Source of the DNA: Cheilinus undulatus
Lineage: Eukaryota > Chordata > Actinopteri > Labriformes > Labridae
Assembly: GCF_018320785.1 (NCBI RefSeq)
Contig: NC_054869.1
Span: 32,032,289 to 32,096,288 of the forward strand
Reading direction: 5' to 3'
DNA: 64,000 nucleotides
The notes under the pieces were generated by a model. That model saw only the letters and a program-made list of their open reading frames with translations, did no database searches and was not told the DNA's origin. The position numbers and the translations under genes were made by a program. Below are positions 11,195-22,432 of this stretch, piece by piece (the first letter of the stretch is position 1; every line of letters begins with the position of its first letter).

Positions 11195-11336
11195 CCACTT
11201 CGACAACAGCTTTTTAGGGAAATCCCTGCTTGTTATAGCAAAAAATAGGCTAAGCCAAATTTCGCAGGGGTTACAACAGCATGGCTTCACAGTAAAAGAG
11301 TACAGGTACAAGACTGGCCTGCATGCAGTCCAGACC
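11195..11336 (+). pseudogene. Tc1-like transposase remnant, 3' piece of split copy
   Basis: The coding match left off at about 10,478 resumes here. The + strand reads VTTAWLHSKRVQVQDWPACSPD near 11,268-11,330 once frame breaks are allowed, the region before the final catalytic residue of Tc1-like transposases. The flanking junctions (AAGCA before, ACAGCTTTTTAGGG after) are close to contiguous in an uninterrupted copy. A stop codon and substitutions show it is inactive. Confidence 0.65.
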
Positions 11337-11339
11337 AGA

Positions 11340-14100
11340 TTGTATTCTGTTTTTATTCACATTTTCACAAAGTTCCAACCTCTCTGAAACTAGAGTTTGT
11401 ATTTTTCTTTTCCTTTCTCCTGCCTGTCTCCTCTCTTTTAGCCGCTACTCTGCTCATATTGCTTCCTCAATCTTCCACAATGGAGCATCCACCAGTTATC
11501 AGAGAAAGAGAACATGTCGACTGATATATTAATGTGTGTCTGCATCACACTCAGGGGGGAATGTCATGACTTATCATTGTGGCAAGACAGTGTTTTTCCT
11601 AAAAAAAAAATCTTGTGGAATGGAGGAAACTGTTGGATTCCTCTGCAGCAAAGCAGCTGCTTATGATTCAGTGTCTTGCTCAAGGACACGTCAGAGGAAC
11701 ACTAGATGTCCTGAGGCTGTACTTTCCTGTTGAAGGACACACTGTGTAATTGCTCATGCAGTTTCCTGCAGGATCAGAGGAGTCATCAAGAAGAGATTTG
11801 ATCTGAAAGGCTCAAAGTGCAAAAAGTATGATGTTTGTGACATCTTGTCACTGACTTTCACCATTTCTACACTTTTCTTCAATACGGGCCAAAAGCAGGA
11901 GCTGTCCAAATTAGTTTGACAGTCTTTATATTTGTATTTTTTTTATCTGACTATTTAAAGTTTTCCACAAAGAACTCAAGTCCTGCTATCATATGGTGCT
12001 TAATAACCCTTCACACCTACACAGCATACAGGCTCATGTACGTCAGTTGTTATTATCTTAATACCACTGTGCATACAATGATTCCCTCAAGGATAACATA
12101 ATTCTTAAACAGGCACGAGAAAATGTTTTGAAATTTTACCACAATGTTTAAAACGGGCTGACTCCGCTCGTGCTGTCAGCTGAACGCCTGACTCTGCACT
12201 CACTCAACAGCTCCCTTTCCACTGTGGCTTCTGAAAAAGCACCTGGGCCTCCCCACATGGCAGCAGATGGAGGAACCACCACACACCCACTCAGGGCTGG
12301 AGGCTCCGCTCTGTGGGGCCAAACATAACAATAACCCTCAGGCTGGTCAGCGCTCGTATGCTGCTCTGCTTTCCATGAATTTGCAAGGTTGAAGCCAAGG
12401 TTTTCCATGATCACAGCCAATAAAACCTCTGTCCAGTATGCTGAACAATCTGTGGATTTACAAAGGGTGACTGAGTGCAAAATGGACGTTAACAGAGCAC
12501 AAAGGTGTATTTAATACTTATCTATGTAAAATAATAATGATAAATGACATTGCTCATTGATTTTCATTGTTTAAAGAAAACAATACTGGTTTCCTGTCAT
12601 CCAGCCAAATGCTTTATAGTTGAAGTAATCTAATCAATAAAGGTACAACTGAAAAAGTATAATGATGCAAAAACTGAAACTTGTGCAAGGGGATGCCGGG
12701 TTTTGTAACATGACTGTGGTGTACAGAAGAATGGCTCAAACATGCATGACTATAGGAGAACTTATTAAAAAGCTCTAACTCCAAGGAGACATAAACACTG
12801 AATTTGATCAAAACTGACACGTCTTATATTCTATAAAATCTTTTTTGTCTTATGACGAATTTCCCTTTTAATATTGTAATTACTTTCTAGATAGACTGCT
12901 GCAGTCAGAGCTGTAACTATCATCCAAAGAGTAACTAAAAGAGCTATCCCTCCCCCTGCTGGACACACAGTGGCCTTACAGGCCAATGATGTTTGTAATC
13001 AATACATTCATCCATGGGATTACTCTAGAGCCAGCAATATTAAGCTATTTAAGGATATCATGCAGCTTAAAGGCCACTGACTGGCGTGGAGAGGAGAATG
13101 ATTTGTTTGATGATTTGTTAAAAATCCTGTAGAGGTTGATTGCAGCTGTTGATTTGTTGATGTAGCCTAGTGCTGGATAAATTGCAAAACATTCAGTGAG
13201 AGTGATTAAATCAAGCAATTTTTGAGCATAAATGATTTGTTACTTTGTCAGTAAGTCAGTCTTTATTAAATTTAGACTTAGGGAAGTGATTAAGGACAAA
13301 GTCCTGCATGGTCTCAGGCTAGTGCCAGATGAAAACAAAGGTAGCTACACCACTAACCAGCACAATGACGTAATGGTGAGGTTGTAACTTATTAAGAAAA
13401 AAGTCTCTATATGTGGCTTCTTGATTAGTTATTGACTGCAACTGTGTTTGGAAACAACCACACACACTTCAGTGTGGCTGATAGAGTTCACTGAACATTG
13501 AAGTTGCTATTGCTATTACATTCCAGTTTATGATTATCATCCTGGGTAGTTTTGAAAAATTAGTATTATTTCAGAATAGTTAATGGTCTTTAAAGCGGGA
13601 GTAACTGGAGCTGGTGGCTAACCTTGTAAGAATACTGCTGGGGTTAGCCACCAGCTAAACATTTCTTTATTTTGCCTTGGTACCCCAGCTCAATCTTCTT
13701 TTATCTGTTAAACAAATTTTTTAAAGTTAAATTTCAGGCTCAGTTATGAATATTTATATAACCATCCAGATCAATATATTTTTTCTTCTACAGGAATACA
13801 GGTAGTTAATGTTATTTAGGGGGGAAAAAAAGATAGGAATATTACAGACTTTTTAAGTCCTTCAACGATTCACTTGAATAGATCTCACTTGAATGGATAC
13901 TATGTATTTCCGGGGTATCAGAGCAGAGATGTTTACGAGGACAAGATCAAATCCGTCTTTTCCTGCCTGTGTGCCTATTTGAATCTACGTGGCTTACTTT
14001 GGATTTGAGCCAATCTCAATAAAATAAAATGAATATTTCTTAACAAAAACAGATATTTGCGTTATTAGCAAGACAGCTAAACTCCACGGCAAAAAAAAGT
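11340..14100. other. intergenic DNA upstream of the ICME-like gene
   Basis: No ORF with domain content or exon structure was recognised. The only structured item is the 15-bp hairpin at 13,609-13,656. Confidence 0.55.
13609..13656. repeat. perfect 15-bp inverted repeat (hairpin)
   Basis: AGCTGGTGGCTAACC (13,609-13,623) is exactly complementary to GGTTAGCCACCAGCT (13,642-13,656) with an 18-nt loop. It lies about 0.5 kb upstream of the likely promoter of the ICME-like gene. No pairing extends beyond the arms, so it is shorter than a typical pre-miRNA. Confidence 0.85.
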
Positions 14101-14118
14101 GTTAAGTATCTAACAATC

Positions 14119-14140
14119 CCGGAAGTGCATACACGGAAGT
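14119..14140 (+). promoter_or_regulatory. paired ETS-type sites, likely promoter of the ICME-like gene
   Basis: CCGGAAGTG (14,119-14,127) and ACGGAAGT (14,133-14,140) are ETS-family consensus sites, common just upstream of TATA-less housekeeping promoters. The next 80 bp are locally richer in CpG and end in a good splice donor at 14,216. No TATA box is apparent. The promoter role is inferred. Confidence 0.5.
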
Positions 14141-14149
14141 TCAAAGATT

Positions 14150-14216
14150 TTTTAATCTTGTATGCCGCTGTACTCTTTGCTGTGCCAGGCGACACCGGCG
14201 TTTGGAGGACAGGCAG
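14150..14216 (+). other. putative 5' non-coding exon 1 of the ICME-like gene
   Basis: The segment ends GGACAGGCAG|GTACTT, an acceptable donor, and the next plausible exon (15,388-15,413) begins after TTTGTAG. The transcription start is unknown, so the left edge is arbitrary. It contains an ATG at 14,162 in a weak context that would open an upstream ORF out of frame with the protein. Confidence 0.4.
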
Positions 14217-15387
14217 GTACTTAATGAGGTTATCCTCAGCACCGATAAACCGGACACATAGACGTTATTAAAACCGGGCCATAGACATCAGTATAAAAGT
14301 CTGCTCCTTTAGTTTAAGCTTGTAGAGTTTCGTGTTGTTTCCCGTAGTGGAAACATTAAGCTACATCCCGATATTTCACGTTAGCTAGTTCACGTTTCTT
14401 TTTTTTTTTAATTTGTTGCTAAATTTACTTAACTTCAAAAGTTTTTATCTTTAAGGGTGTACTTATTAAAAGTCTTCGTGCTAACTTTACTTTGCTCAAT
14501 AAACAGGTGTCAACAGCATACTTCACTTTGTTATACAAACAGCTGATATCGCATAGCTACCAGCTAATATCAGTTAGACTTTCAGCTTTCTGACGTTAAT
14601 GGGATTTTCACTCACTTAGAAAACCGGGTTTAAGGAGTACTGATGAAGCTTCAGTCTTTCATCCCCTTGTTGTGTTATTGTATAAAAGACCTCTAGAGGA
14701 CTCCCTGGTACATGGCTTAAACAAAACTAAGCGCCATGTTATTGAAGGTTTAATAGCGTATAAATTAAATTTATTATAATTTTTGTATAAATGATTCTGT
14801 CAAGTTTCCAGATATATGTCATAAGCCGTTTATCAAAATTGTTAAGGTTACATTTTTTTTTTTTTTTTGCACGAGTAGTTAAATTAAGGAAGATGATTTT
14901 TATTTGTTTTTTTTTTTTGTCATCAGTCTAGCAGATAGTTTTACATTTGGTTGAAGACAACAAATAGGCCACAAGTTACACTTTGTAATAACAAAAATAG
15001 TGTATCCATAACTAAACAATCAGGATGCACAAATTGAGAGACTTATAAGACTTATAACTATTTTAAAAGTTCCTGGTTTTAAATGTTAACTTTTACAAAA
15101 AATAGAATGACAAAAAAAAGTGAGGAGAATATGAAATATTTTAATTTGGTATTTATGAAGTTATAACTGACTTGTCAAAATGCAGTTGAGTATTACAACA
15201 TATTTAATAGGCCAGTAATTACAAATGACAAATGTCACACTTAAGAGTGACATGGTACAAGTAGGTGTTGTAAACTGTTGTCACTTAACCCACTTTGGTC
15301 TGGGTATATTTGTATTTGGTATCTTTTTAAAACCATGTTAATTATACAGACAATGACACTGAAACTAAGATTGTGTTCTCTTTGTAG

Positions 15388-15413
15388 GTGACACAGACAT
15401 TGGACCACAGCAT
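15388..15413 (+). other. 26-nt exon ending in the first two bases of the start codon
   Basis: The 26 bases lie between an acceptor (CTTTGTAG) and a strong donor (GTAAGAG). The last two bases are AT; joined to the G opening the next exon they form ATG in a good context (A at -3). No other in-frame ATG precedes the conserved N-terminal membrane segment, which supports this tiny exon. Confidence 0.6.
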
Positions 15414-18400
15414 GTAAGAGCCTCTTTAATACAAAAATAATTGTTTTGCAAGACTTAAGTCTTAATATTTATGCATTTATTTATATATATTTTTTATGTT
15501 TGCAGGTCAGGATTAAAATACAACGTGACACTGCCTGTGGCGGTGGGCTTTATGCTGGTGGGCCTCCCTTACTCCATCTCTTTAGCTGCTCAGTGGCTGT
15601 ATGGCTGGCCAAACAAACCCGGATATAAGAAGTACATGGAAGCTCTAAAACCGAGGTCAGTTGAAGCTAGTTTACCACTTTTTTCCCCGACTCAGTGTAC
15701 CTTTTGAATCACAAAGAATAGTTAGTTATTAAACCACTTAATCATGTTTGTTTTTTCTCTTTTCATCAGACGAATATACTGTTTGACAAGAGCTGTCCTG
15801 GAGACCTTGAAGTACCTGCAGTATGGGAGACTTTACTTTCAGTGGAAGTCATGGTACAAGAATGACAAAAACCGTAAACATTATGAAAAGGTATAACAGG
15901 AGAAGTGGGAAAGACATTTAAAATATAATCAATGAGTCTAGAGCCAAACTAGAGCCATTCATTCACACAGTATAAAATTGATGTGTTTGCCTCAGTTGCC
16001 ACCACTAGACGTGATGTGGTCCTTTGAAAAATTTAAAGTCTGTAATGAAATACATGTCAAAGGTTGCATTTTTATGTGTTTTGAAATTTAAAAGGGCATC
16101 ACATTTGGCCGCAGAGGTAACAGGCTTGACTTGTACCACCCTCCAAATGGGGGCAGATCTAAAGATGTGCCCTCGCCACTGGTGGTTTTCATCTACGGGG
16201 GGGCATGGGGCTCCGGGGATCGATCCATTTATTGTCTGCTGGCCCGGCAGATGGCTGAAGAACTGAATGCTACTGTCATTTGTCCTGATTACTGCACATA
16301 TCCAAAGGTAAATAATGTTAGTTTATGAAAGTGTCTTTAGATCTTTAGCTTATATGTAAAATATGAATGACTTCATTATGACTGGTACTTTTCATAAATC
16401 TGTGGGTTTAACAGTACTGTAGTAACCCAAACAACAGATGCGTATTTTAAATAACTTCTGATTTCATCTGATTGCCAGGGTAATGTTTTAGCAATGGCGC
16501 AGGATATCGCTGACTGCTTAATTTGGGCCCAAGAGAGTGGAGCAAAGTTCAGCTTTGACAAAGTAAGAAATAACTTTTTGTTTTCTTGGAAACTGAAGGA
16601 ATCTGTTGAATCATAATGGCAGTAATAACAGCCTAAAGGAAGGAAAAACATTTAAAGGTGTCATGGATTCATTGAAAACCTCAAGGCTGCTAAAATTTTC
16701 CTTAGTCTGAGCCGATTGACCAAAATCCTTTTTGATGCATGACATTTTTAAAGTGTGGAAGATGGGTACTTTAATCTCACAGCTTAAATTTACTGTCAAA
16801 ATAAGGCTGACGTTTTAAGGTGCTCTGATCCTACCTATGTGCTGTATTTCATAATATTAAAGTACTGTTGTTTTCTTGGTGAACATATCTTCACTGTTAC
16901 AGATAGATCACCATACAGAGATGTTTCTACATCACTGCCTGTACCCAGTGTTCATGTTGAAGATGTCCTTACTCATGTTGTCTTCTTTTCCATGTTTTAC
17001 AGAATAATATCGTGTTGATTGGTCATTCAGCGGGTGCACATTTGTGTGCACTGACCACACTGTTTCTCATTGATGCAAGAGAAGAGCTTTTCATAGAGGT
17101 CAGCAAGCAGAGGGATGTCACACTGGCAATAAGAGGAGTTATTGGTAAGGATCTCTGTCATAATTGTTTGTGAGCTACAACAATAATTTAGTGACTTTTG
17201 AATTGTTATTCATGTTATTATGTCTATGACCTTTAAACTTAATTTTACTGTATTTAATTCTTAAAAAACAAGTCATAAAGTTTTCATTAAAATTTCCCTC
17301 CTTGTTTCTTGGTCAGGTCTGAGTGGGGTTTACAACATCATGGATCATTATGAGCATGAGCAGAGGCGTGCAATCGAATACGTCTCCACTATGCATAAAG
17401 CCATGAATGGAGTAGAGAACTTCCCGTATTATTCACCAGCACATTTACTGAAGAAGTTCAGTCAGGACACACTGAGCAGGTAAGGCAACAGTGGCATAAG
17501 GCAATAAAAGACAAGGTGAACTATAGCGATTCCAAAATGTTCTTGTGACAATAACTCCAGAGTCACAAGATGAAAAATAAATAAATAAATAAATGAATAA
17601 ATAAAAACACATACAGCAAAATACATATAACATGTAACCCTGCTAACCCATTAACATTGATGTTAACTTTAATATTCAGTCAGCTCTGTTCAAAATGAAT
17701 GGGAGTTAACATAAGTGTTATCTTTAAACTCTGTTTCAAGTCTGCCTATGAGCCATACGTGTGTTCCTGTCTTATTATCAAAATTATTTATACAACTGCT
17801 GTGTTTTAGTGTCATGCCATACATCACTGGAAAGTTAGGGTTCATCTGATTCCAGCCATTTCAAGATCCAACCAACACAGCAGCCACAATCTACACATCT
17901 CTGACCAGAGACAAACAATGATACACAGTCATTGAAGCAGCTCTACCCTACACTCTCAAGATAGAGTCATCCTACATCGGAAAGGGCCCCCATGAACCAA
18001 ATCCTGTAAAAAGGTTTAATCCAAACAAATAACGTCCATAAAGCTCAACAGTTTGCTTCAAAGATACAAATTATATGTATTTTTTATATATATTGCCAGT
18101 CTTTGCTCAAACCTAGTAGAGATTTGGAGGTATGAAACTTCATTTAAGTGATGCAGCTTTTCAAAATAAAAGCGCCTGGGGCATTTTGACTCAAACACCA
18201 AGAGATAAACTGGCATGCTCCCAGCTCTGTATATCTATACAAGATGATTATAAAAATTAAATTACAGCTTCTTTGGGAGCTTCTTGTGTTTAAGTTGATT
18301 ATGAGGCCTTCTGTGAACCATGGTGCACCTCTTGTTTCTCTGTAAGAGGTATTATTTCACATAAAATCTCATCCTTCTGTTTTAACAGTCAAATTATTCA

Positions 18401-18991
18401 CTCATTGACAATCTTGTTTGTGGAAAAAGCTTCCCCAACAGCATGCAGAAAATCCCTTCTTTTGAAACCTATCCTATGATAGCAGTCTTAGATGTTATAA
18501 ACAACTACAGTAAGTTTTTATGCTGAAGATGTCTTTCAGTTTTTGTCTGTTTCATAGTGAGATAAAACCTCATTACAGAAGCTTTATAGCATGTATCACA
18601 TGTCCATCTTTTCTTATGTTGGTAGAACTGAGAGGAATTGCAAAAAAAAATGTAACACATAAATAATTAAAATCCCTCCAAAGACTGCAGAATATTTTGG
18701 CTCAAAGACTGGAATAACCGAGATATGATACACATGAATTCTGTTGTATTTTCCAGAGTGCCTCCGTTTGCTTTGCTCCATGGGACCAATGACATAATCG
18801 TCCCTTTTGAATCTTCCACAAAGTTCTCTGAGCTCCTCACCTCACTGTCCATAAAGGTGTCACTCTACCTGCTGCCAAAAGTTGACCACACCGAGATGGT
18901 CACCGACCTCATGGCGTCTGACAGGCGCTTCTACCATCCCATCTACAGCTGTATCAAACAGGAGTACAGAAAACTTTTGGGATCCTGCTGA
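15412..18991 (+). CDS. isoprenylcysteine methylesterase-like alpha/beta hydrolase (whole gene)
   Basis: The product is a 369-residue serine hydrolase resembling plant isoprenylcysteine methylesterases (ICME) and, more distantly, arylformamidases. It probably cleaves a carboxyl ester at a membrane; the vertebrate substrate is not established. Coding segments are 15,412-15,413, 15,506-15,655, 15,770-15,890, 16,095-16,307, 16,479-16,562, 17,003-17,144, 17,317-17,479 and 18,757-18,991; the frame closes exactly. Residues about 5-30 form a hydrophobic anchor. The oxyanion-hole motif is YGGAW (125-129). The nucleophile is Ser199 in GHSAG, with Asp304 in GTNDIIVP and His336 in DHTEM, so the catalytic triad is complete. 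GGAWG plus DYCTYPKGN favours ICME over arylformamidase (HGGxW). All introns are GT-AG. Confidence 0.85.
15506..15655 (+). CDS. ICME-like gene, coding exon with membrane anchor
   Basis: Supplies the G of the split start codon and residues 2-50, including the hydrophobic stretch VAVGFMLVGLPYSISLAA. The acceptor is TTTGCAG and the donor AG|GTCAGT; it ends two bases into an Arg codon. Confidence 0.85.
15770..15890 (+). CDS. ICME-like gene, coding exon (residues 51-91)
   Basis: Starts after TTCATCAG and ends AAAAG|GTATAA. It encodes a basic, aromatic-rich linker (TLKYLQYGRLYFQWKSWYK) between the anchor and the hydrolase domain. Confidence 0.85.
16095..16307 (+). CDS. ICME-like gene, oxyanion-hole exon (residues 92-162)
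   Basis: Bounded by TTAAAAG and AAAG|GTAAAT. It carries LDLYHPPNG, the oxyanion-hole motif YGGAWGSGDRS and VICPDYCTYPK, the first core strands of the alpha/beta fold. Confidence 0.9.
16479..16562 (+). CDS. ICME-like gene, coding exon (residues 163-190)
   Basis: A short exon of 28 whole codons (GNVLAMAQDIADCLIWAQES and so on), the helix that precedes the nucleophile elbow. Acceptor TTGCCAG, donor AAA|GTAAGA. Confidence 0.9.
17003..17144 (+). CDS. ICME-like gene, nucleophile exon (residues 191-237)
   Basis: Encodes NNIVLIGHSAGAHLCAL with the catalytic Ser199, then the helix to AIRGVIG. Acceptor TTTTACAG, donor TTG|GTAAGG. Confidence 0.92.
17317..17479 (+). CDS. ICME-like gene, lid-region exon (residues 238-291)
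   Basis: Encodes LSGVYNIMDHYEHEQRR through YYSPAHLLKKF, equivalent to the region shaping the substrate pocket in ICME/formamidase folds. Acceptor TTGGTCAG, donor CAG|GTAAGG. Confidence 0.9.
17574..17604. repeat. (AAAT)n microsatellite
   Basis: About eight AAAT units with one GAAT variant, in the last intron of the ICME-like gene. Confidence 0.9.
18757..18991 (+). CDS. ICME-like gene, terminal exon (Asp and His of the triad)
   Basis: Begins after TTTTCCAG and encodes VPPFALLHGTNDIIVPFE (Asp304) and LLPKVDHTEM (His336), then the stop TGA at 18,989-18,991 after KLLGSC. It follows the largest intron of the gene (1,277 bp). Confidence 0.92.
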
Positions 18992-19483
18992 TGTCCAGAC
19001 AGATCACAGAAAAATCATCCATTCATCCATTTTATTTACAGATTGTGGTGATTGTTTACATAATTACCTTATACCTCAGAGTTAAACCGTGTAAGCCTTG
19101 ATTTTAACTTAATTCCTTTAAGTAGTAATTCCATCAGTTTGGTTTATATTCCAAGCTGTTTCCTGATTGTTACTGAGTAAGTTTGAATCTGTGTTTTGGA
19201 AAAGAGTGACTAAAATCCTGATAATGTCATTTTAATATTTTCATAGTGGCATTATTCAGATTGAAGGAAAGTTGAGCTACCAGCTGTGAACCAATGACCA
19301 TATTATGAGGAACAACAGAAGCTTTCTACATATTATTGAAATTGGAGTCCAGGCAGCAGATCTGACCTGCACCTGGCCCCATCTGTACACTGCTTATTCA
19401 TTAACCTTCATGATGTCACCAAATGAAAGTTTTCTCGATTGTCATTATTATCTTGAATAACTTGTTTTGTTGATTTCAGTCAC

Positions 19484-19489
19484 ATTAAA
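19484..19489 (+). other. polyadenylation signal of the ICME-like gene
   Basis: ATTAAA lies 493 nt past the stop and is followed by a T/GT-rich stretch (TTTGTTCTCTTTTTGT). I saw no better AATAAA between the stop and this point. Confidence 0.5.
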
Positions 19490-19921
19490 ACCAAGTGAAG
19501 GAACTCTGTCTTTGTTCTCTTTTTGTAACTGAGTGTGAATCTATCATGCACGATAGCACGGGGTTCTTACAGATCCTTAAGAAGGTTTGAATGGTATTCC
19601 TGAATTTCAAAGTTGAAAGTCATATTTTAACTTGTAAAAACTCTTTGGCTGTAGCTGGCACATGTCTGGATGTTTTCAAGAACTTCACAGCCTAGTTAAT
19701 GTAATCTAATGTTAAAATTAGGGTTTCTACAAATGCAGAAGCCTTAAAGGCAACATATGCATTCACAAACTGTAAATGGCAAGGGAAGAAGAAGATGGGA
19801 AAACACATTCAAAGAAATCTCTGCTTCAAAAACTGAGCTTTTTTTTCTTCCTATTTGCACTTTTCAAACATAACTCACCAAAATTTCAGTGCAGTGTTTA
19901 ATTATTATAAATAGCTTGTAT

Positions 19922-20462
19922 ATTTCTCAGTAAACTGTTTTTACTCAAAAAATAGAATATCATATAAAAGTTCATTTTTCCCATGTACACTTAATGAAGT
20001 CTAGATTCATCTCATACAAAGTGAAACATTTAAAGATGGTTTGCTGACCATGGTATTACTGTGACTGGTTGGCCAGCCAACTAGTCTGACATGAACCCCA
20101 TAGAGACTCTGGGGTGTTGTCAGGAGGAAGATAAGAGATGACAGACTAGACAATACGGACGAGTTGAAGGCTGCTATCAAAGCAACCTGGGCTTCAAAAC
20201 ATTGCAGCAGTGCCACAGACTGGTTGGCTCTATGCCACGTCACATAGATGCAGTAATTTGTGCAAAAGGCGCTCCAACCAATTACTGAGAGCATAAATGA
20301 ACATAATTTTCTAGAAGGTCAACATTTCTGTATTATAAATCCTTTTTTGGACTGATGTTTTGAGAATTTGTATTAAACATATCAGGAAGAATGGAAGTTT
20401 TAATTCCTTGAATAAAATTATTTTTTTCCACAATGTTCTCATTGTTTGAGATGCACCTGCAT
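19922..20462 (+). pseudogene. Tc1-like transposase remnant (C-terminal end)
   Basis: The + strand carries pieces of a DDE transposase tail: an SPDLNPIE-like NPIETL segment near 20,090-20,115 and, in a shifted frame, CHRLVGSMPRHIDAVI (20,209-20,260) ending AKGAPTNY and a stop. The downstream border, TTTGAGATGCACCTGC, resembles the end of a common fish Tc1-like element. Stops and frame shifts show it is dead, and the N-terminal half is missing. Confidence 0.75.
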
Positions 20463-20469
20463 ATATATA

Positions 20470-21340
20470 TTTTTTTTTATTTCAAATGCGTTTAATCAAA
20501 GTTTTATTTGAGGTATGTTACACTGTGCTTACATATAAAAACTACCATCATCTTGAACAAATATCTTTTGTAAAGTTTCATTCTGTTAGAAAACATATGT
20601 ATAAAAGTAGTTACAGCATTAAAATGTACATATAACATTTAATAGTTTCTTACATTACCAGTGAAAGTGACATAATCTTTCTTCACCAAATAAGCAAAAC
20701 CATCTTCTGTTTATTTCAACCCTTATCTCTGTACTATCCTCCCTCAAATATCATAAAATTACATAAATTTGGATATTTTCTGACAATATAGCCCACACAA
20801 TTTCAATCAAAAAGCCTCAAAATCAAACTAGAACTTGGTACAAAATGACAGTTTTGATATGAAAAACCCTTGTGCAATATAAGGACAGAGCTGTTTTCCT
20901 CCGTACTCTGACGTGCTTGGGGGACGTAGAGACGCCCTCTACTGTGTCACACTGTGGAGTGATATGTGTCAGAGTCGCCTTTAGGGTGCCCCCCTGGTGG
21001 AGTCAATGCACGGCAGAGCCATACAGGCCGCACCATGCTAGAAAGCCAGTTTGCCCTTGCCCCAAAGTGCCTCTGAATGGTTAGATAGTTCACACTTCCC
21101 TGTCTGTTTTTATTACTGAGTCGTGCTACTTACTGATGCCCCACCGCATGCAGCTGCTGCCCTTTTTTTTTGTTCTCTTACCCCCCACCCCTTAGACAAC
21201 CTGAGTCAGCCTCTGCTTCAGCACACAACCACACACCAGGCTGCACAATTATTACCAGAGGAACACAAAAGTTCACATTTAGTTTCTTATCTGTAGTTCT
21301 AACAACAAAGACAAGATATTAAAGCTGGTTACGAAGCTAA
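20470..21340. other. intergenic DNA, nothing recognised
   Basis: AT-rich, with a short GC-richer patch near 20,910-21,070 whose ORF (70 codons) shows no domain or splice context. Confidence 0.55.
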
Positions 21341-21342
21341 CT

Positions 21343-21403
<61 letters not shown>

Positions 21404-21404
21404 T
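21343..21404. repeat. (TAGA)n microsatellite
   Basis: About fifteen uninterrupted TAGA/GATA units, directly abutting the left end of the MITE that follows. Confidence 0.97.
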
Positions 21405-21688
21405 AGGGCTGTCACGATTAACTAAGATTCAGTATTAAGTTTTTTAGGTTCCATCAAATCTCCTGCCTTATTTTCCCTTTCAACACACTTTGGTTTAGCC
21501 ACATCAGCGTCTCTCTGCAGCCACAGTGATGAAAAATAAGTCTACCAATGCTCCTTAATGTCTTATTTCTCTTTATAAAACTCATAAAACTTTAAAATTT
21601 GACAATAAGGTTGTGATCTATCACAGTTAACTACAAAAATCCTGAGATCAATCGAGTTGGGTTTTTTTGTAATTGTTTGACAGCCCTA
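21404..21688. mobile_element. short hAT-like MITE
   Basis: TAGGGCTGTCACGATTAAC at the left and TTTGACAGCCCTA at the right form terminal inverted repeats sharing TAGGGCTGTCA. The 285-bp interior is non-coding. It shares ends with the element at 2,289-2,735. Insertion into or beside the TAGA array obscures any target duplication. Confidence 0.8.
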
Positions 21689-22224
21689 ATTTTAATGATA
21701 AAAAAACATATTTTAAAAAGTAAGGGAATGTATGTTTTTCAAATGCTGGTTGAAAAATTGGGATGCCATCTCACATTATTGTGTGACCAAGTGGCAACCT
21801 CCGTTCCATAAAAATGAAGCCAATGCAGGAGTGCAAAAAAATTGCAATACAGCGAGTGTCCACTTGAGGCTGGCTGCAGGAACACCGGATGTCCCACAAG
21901 TAATAAACTGGTTCACAGCCTGGTTCAAAAAACCAAACGTATCTCATTAGTATTGTCTTCATGTGCTCTCACTGTAAAGGGAGCAAATTCTTTGTACCAC
22001 AATCATTTCAATTATATTTAGGAAAAACCCCACTGCGCACTGACTGGCGCCTCTCATTTGATTGACAGATAGCTTGACAGGCAGAAGCTACCTATCAGTC
22101 AACCAGAATGCTAGCTAGCTAGCTTGTCAGCTAGTTGAATTTAGTGGGAATGGGCTAGTATGTCTTGTTTCTTCAGACATCAATCATGCAATCCACCAAA
22201 CAAGATTCATTGTCTGAATAAGCA

Positions 22225-22432
22225 GTTTGGCATTGGCAGAGTAGATTTGGCAAATTTTTCATGGTCGCAACCCACATGCTCAGCTCTGCTGCTCATCCCA
22301 CAAATGCATGCTCCTTCTAATGTGGCATAGGGAATAAACCGATGTTCCAGCTGGTGTAAGGTTTATTGCTAAAAGCACTGTTACAATAAAAAAAAATCTA
22401 CCAAACACAAATTTCCTTGTTTGTTGTTTGAG
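22225..22432 (+). repeat. dispersed repeat, first copy
   Basis: The segment from AGATTTGGCAAATTTTTC to TACCAAACACAAATTTCC is clearly similar, in the same orientation, to 56,630-56,815. Shared words include CATCCCACAAATGCATG, GGTTTATTGC-like and CTACCAAACACAAATTT. The family is not known to me. Confidence 0.75.
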
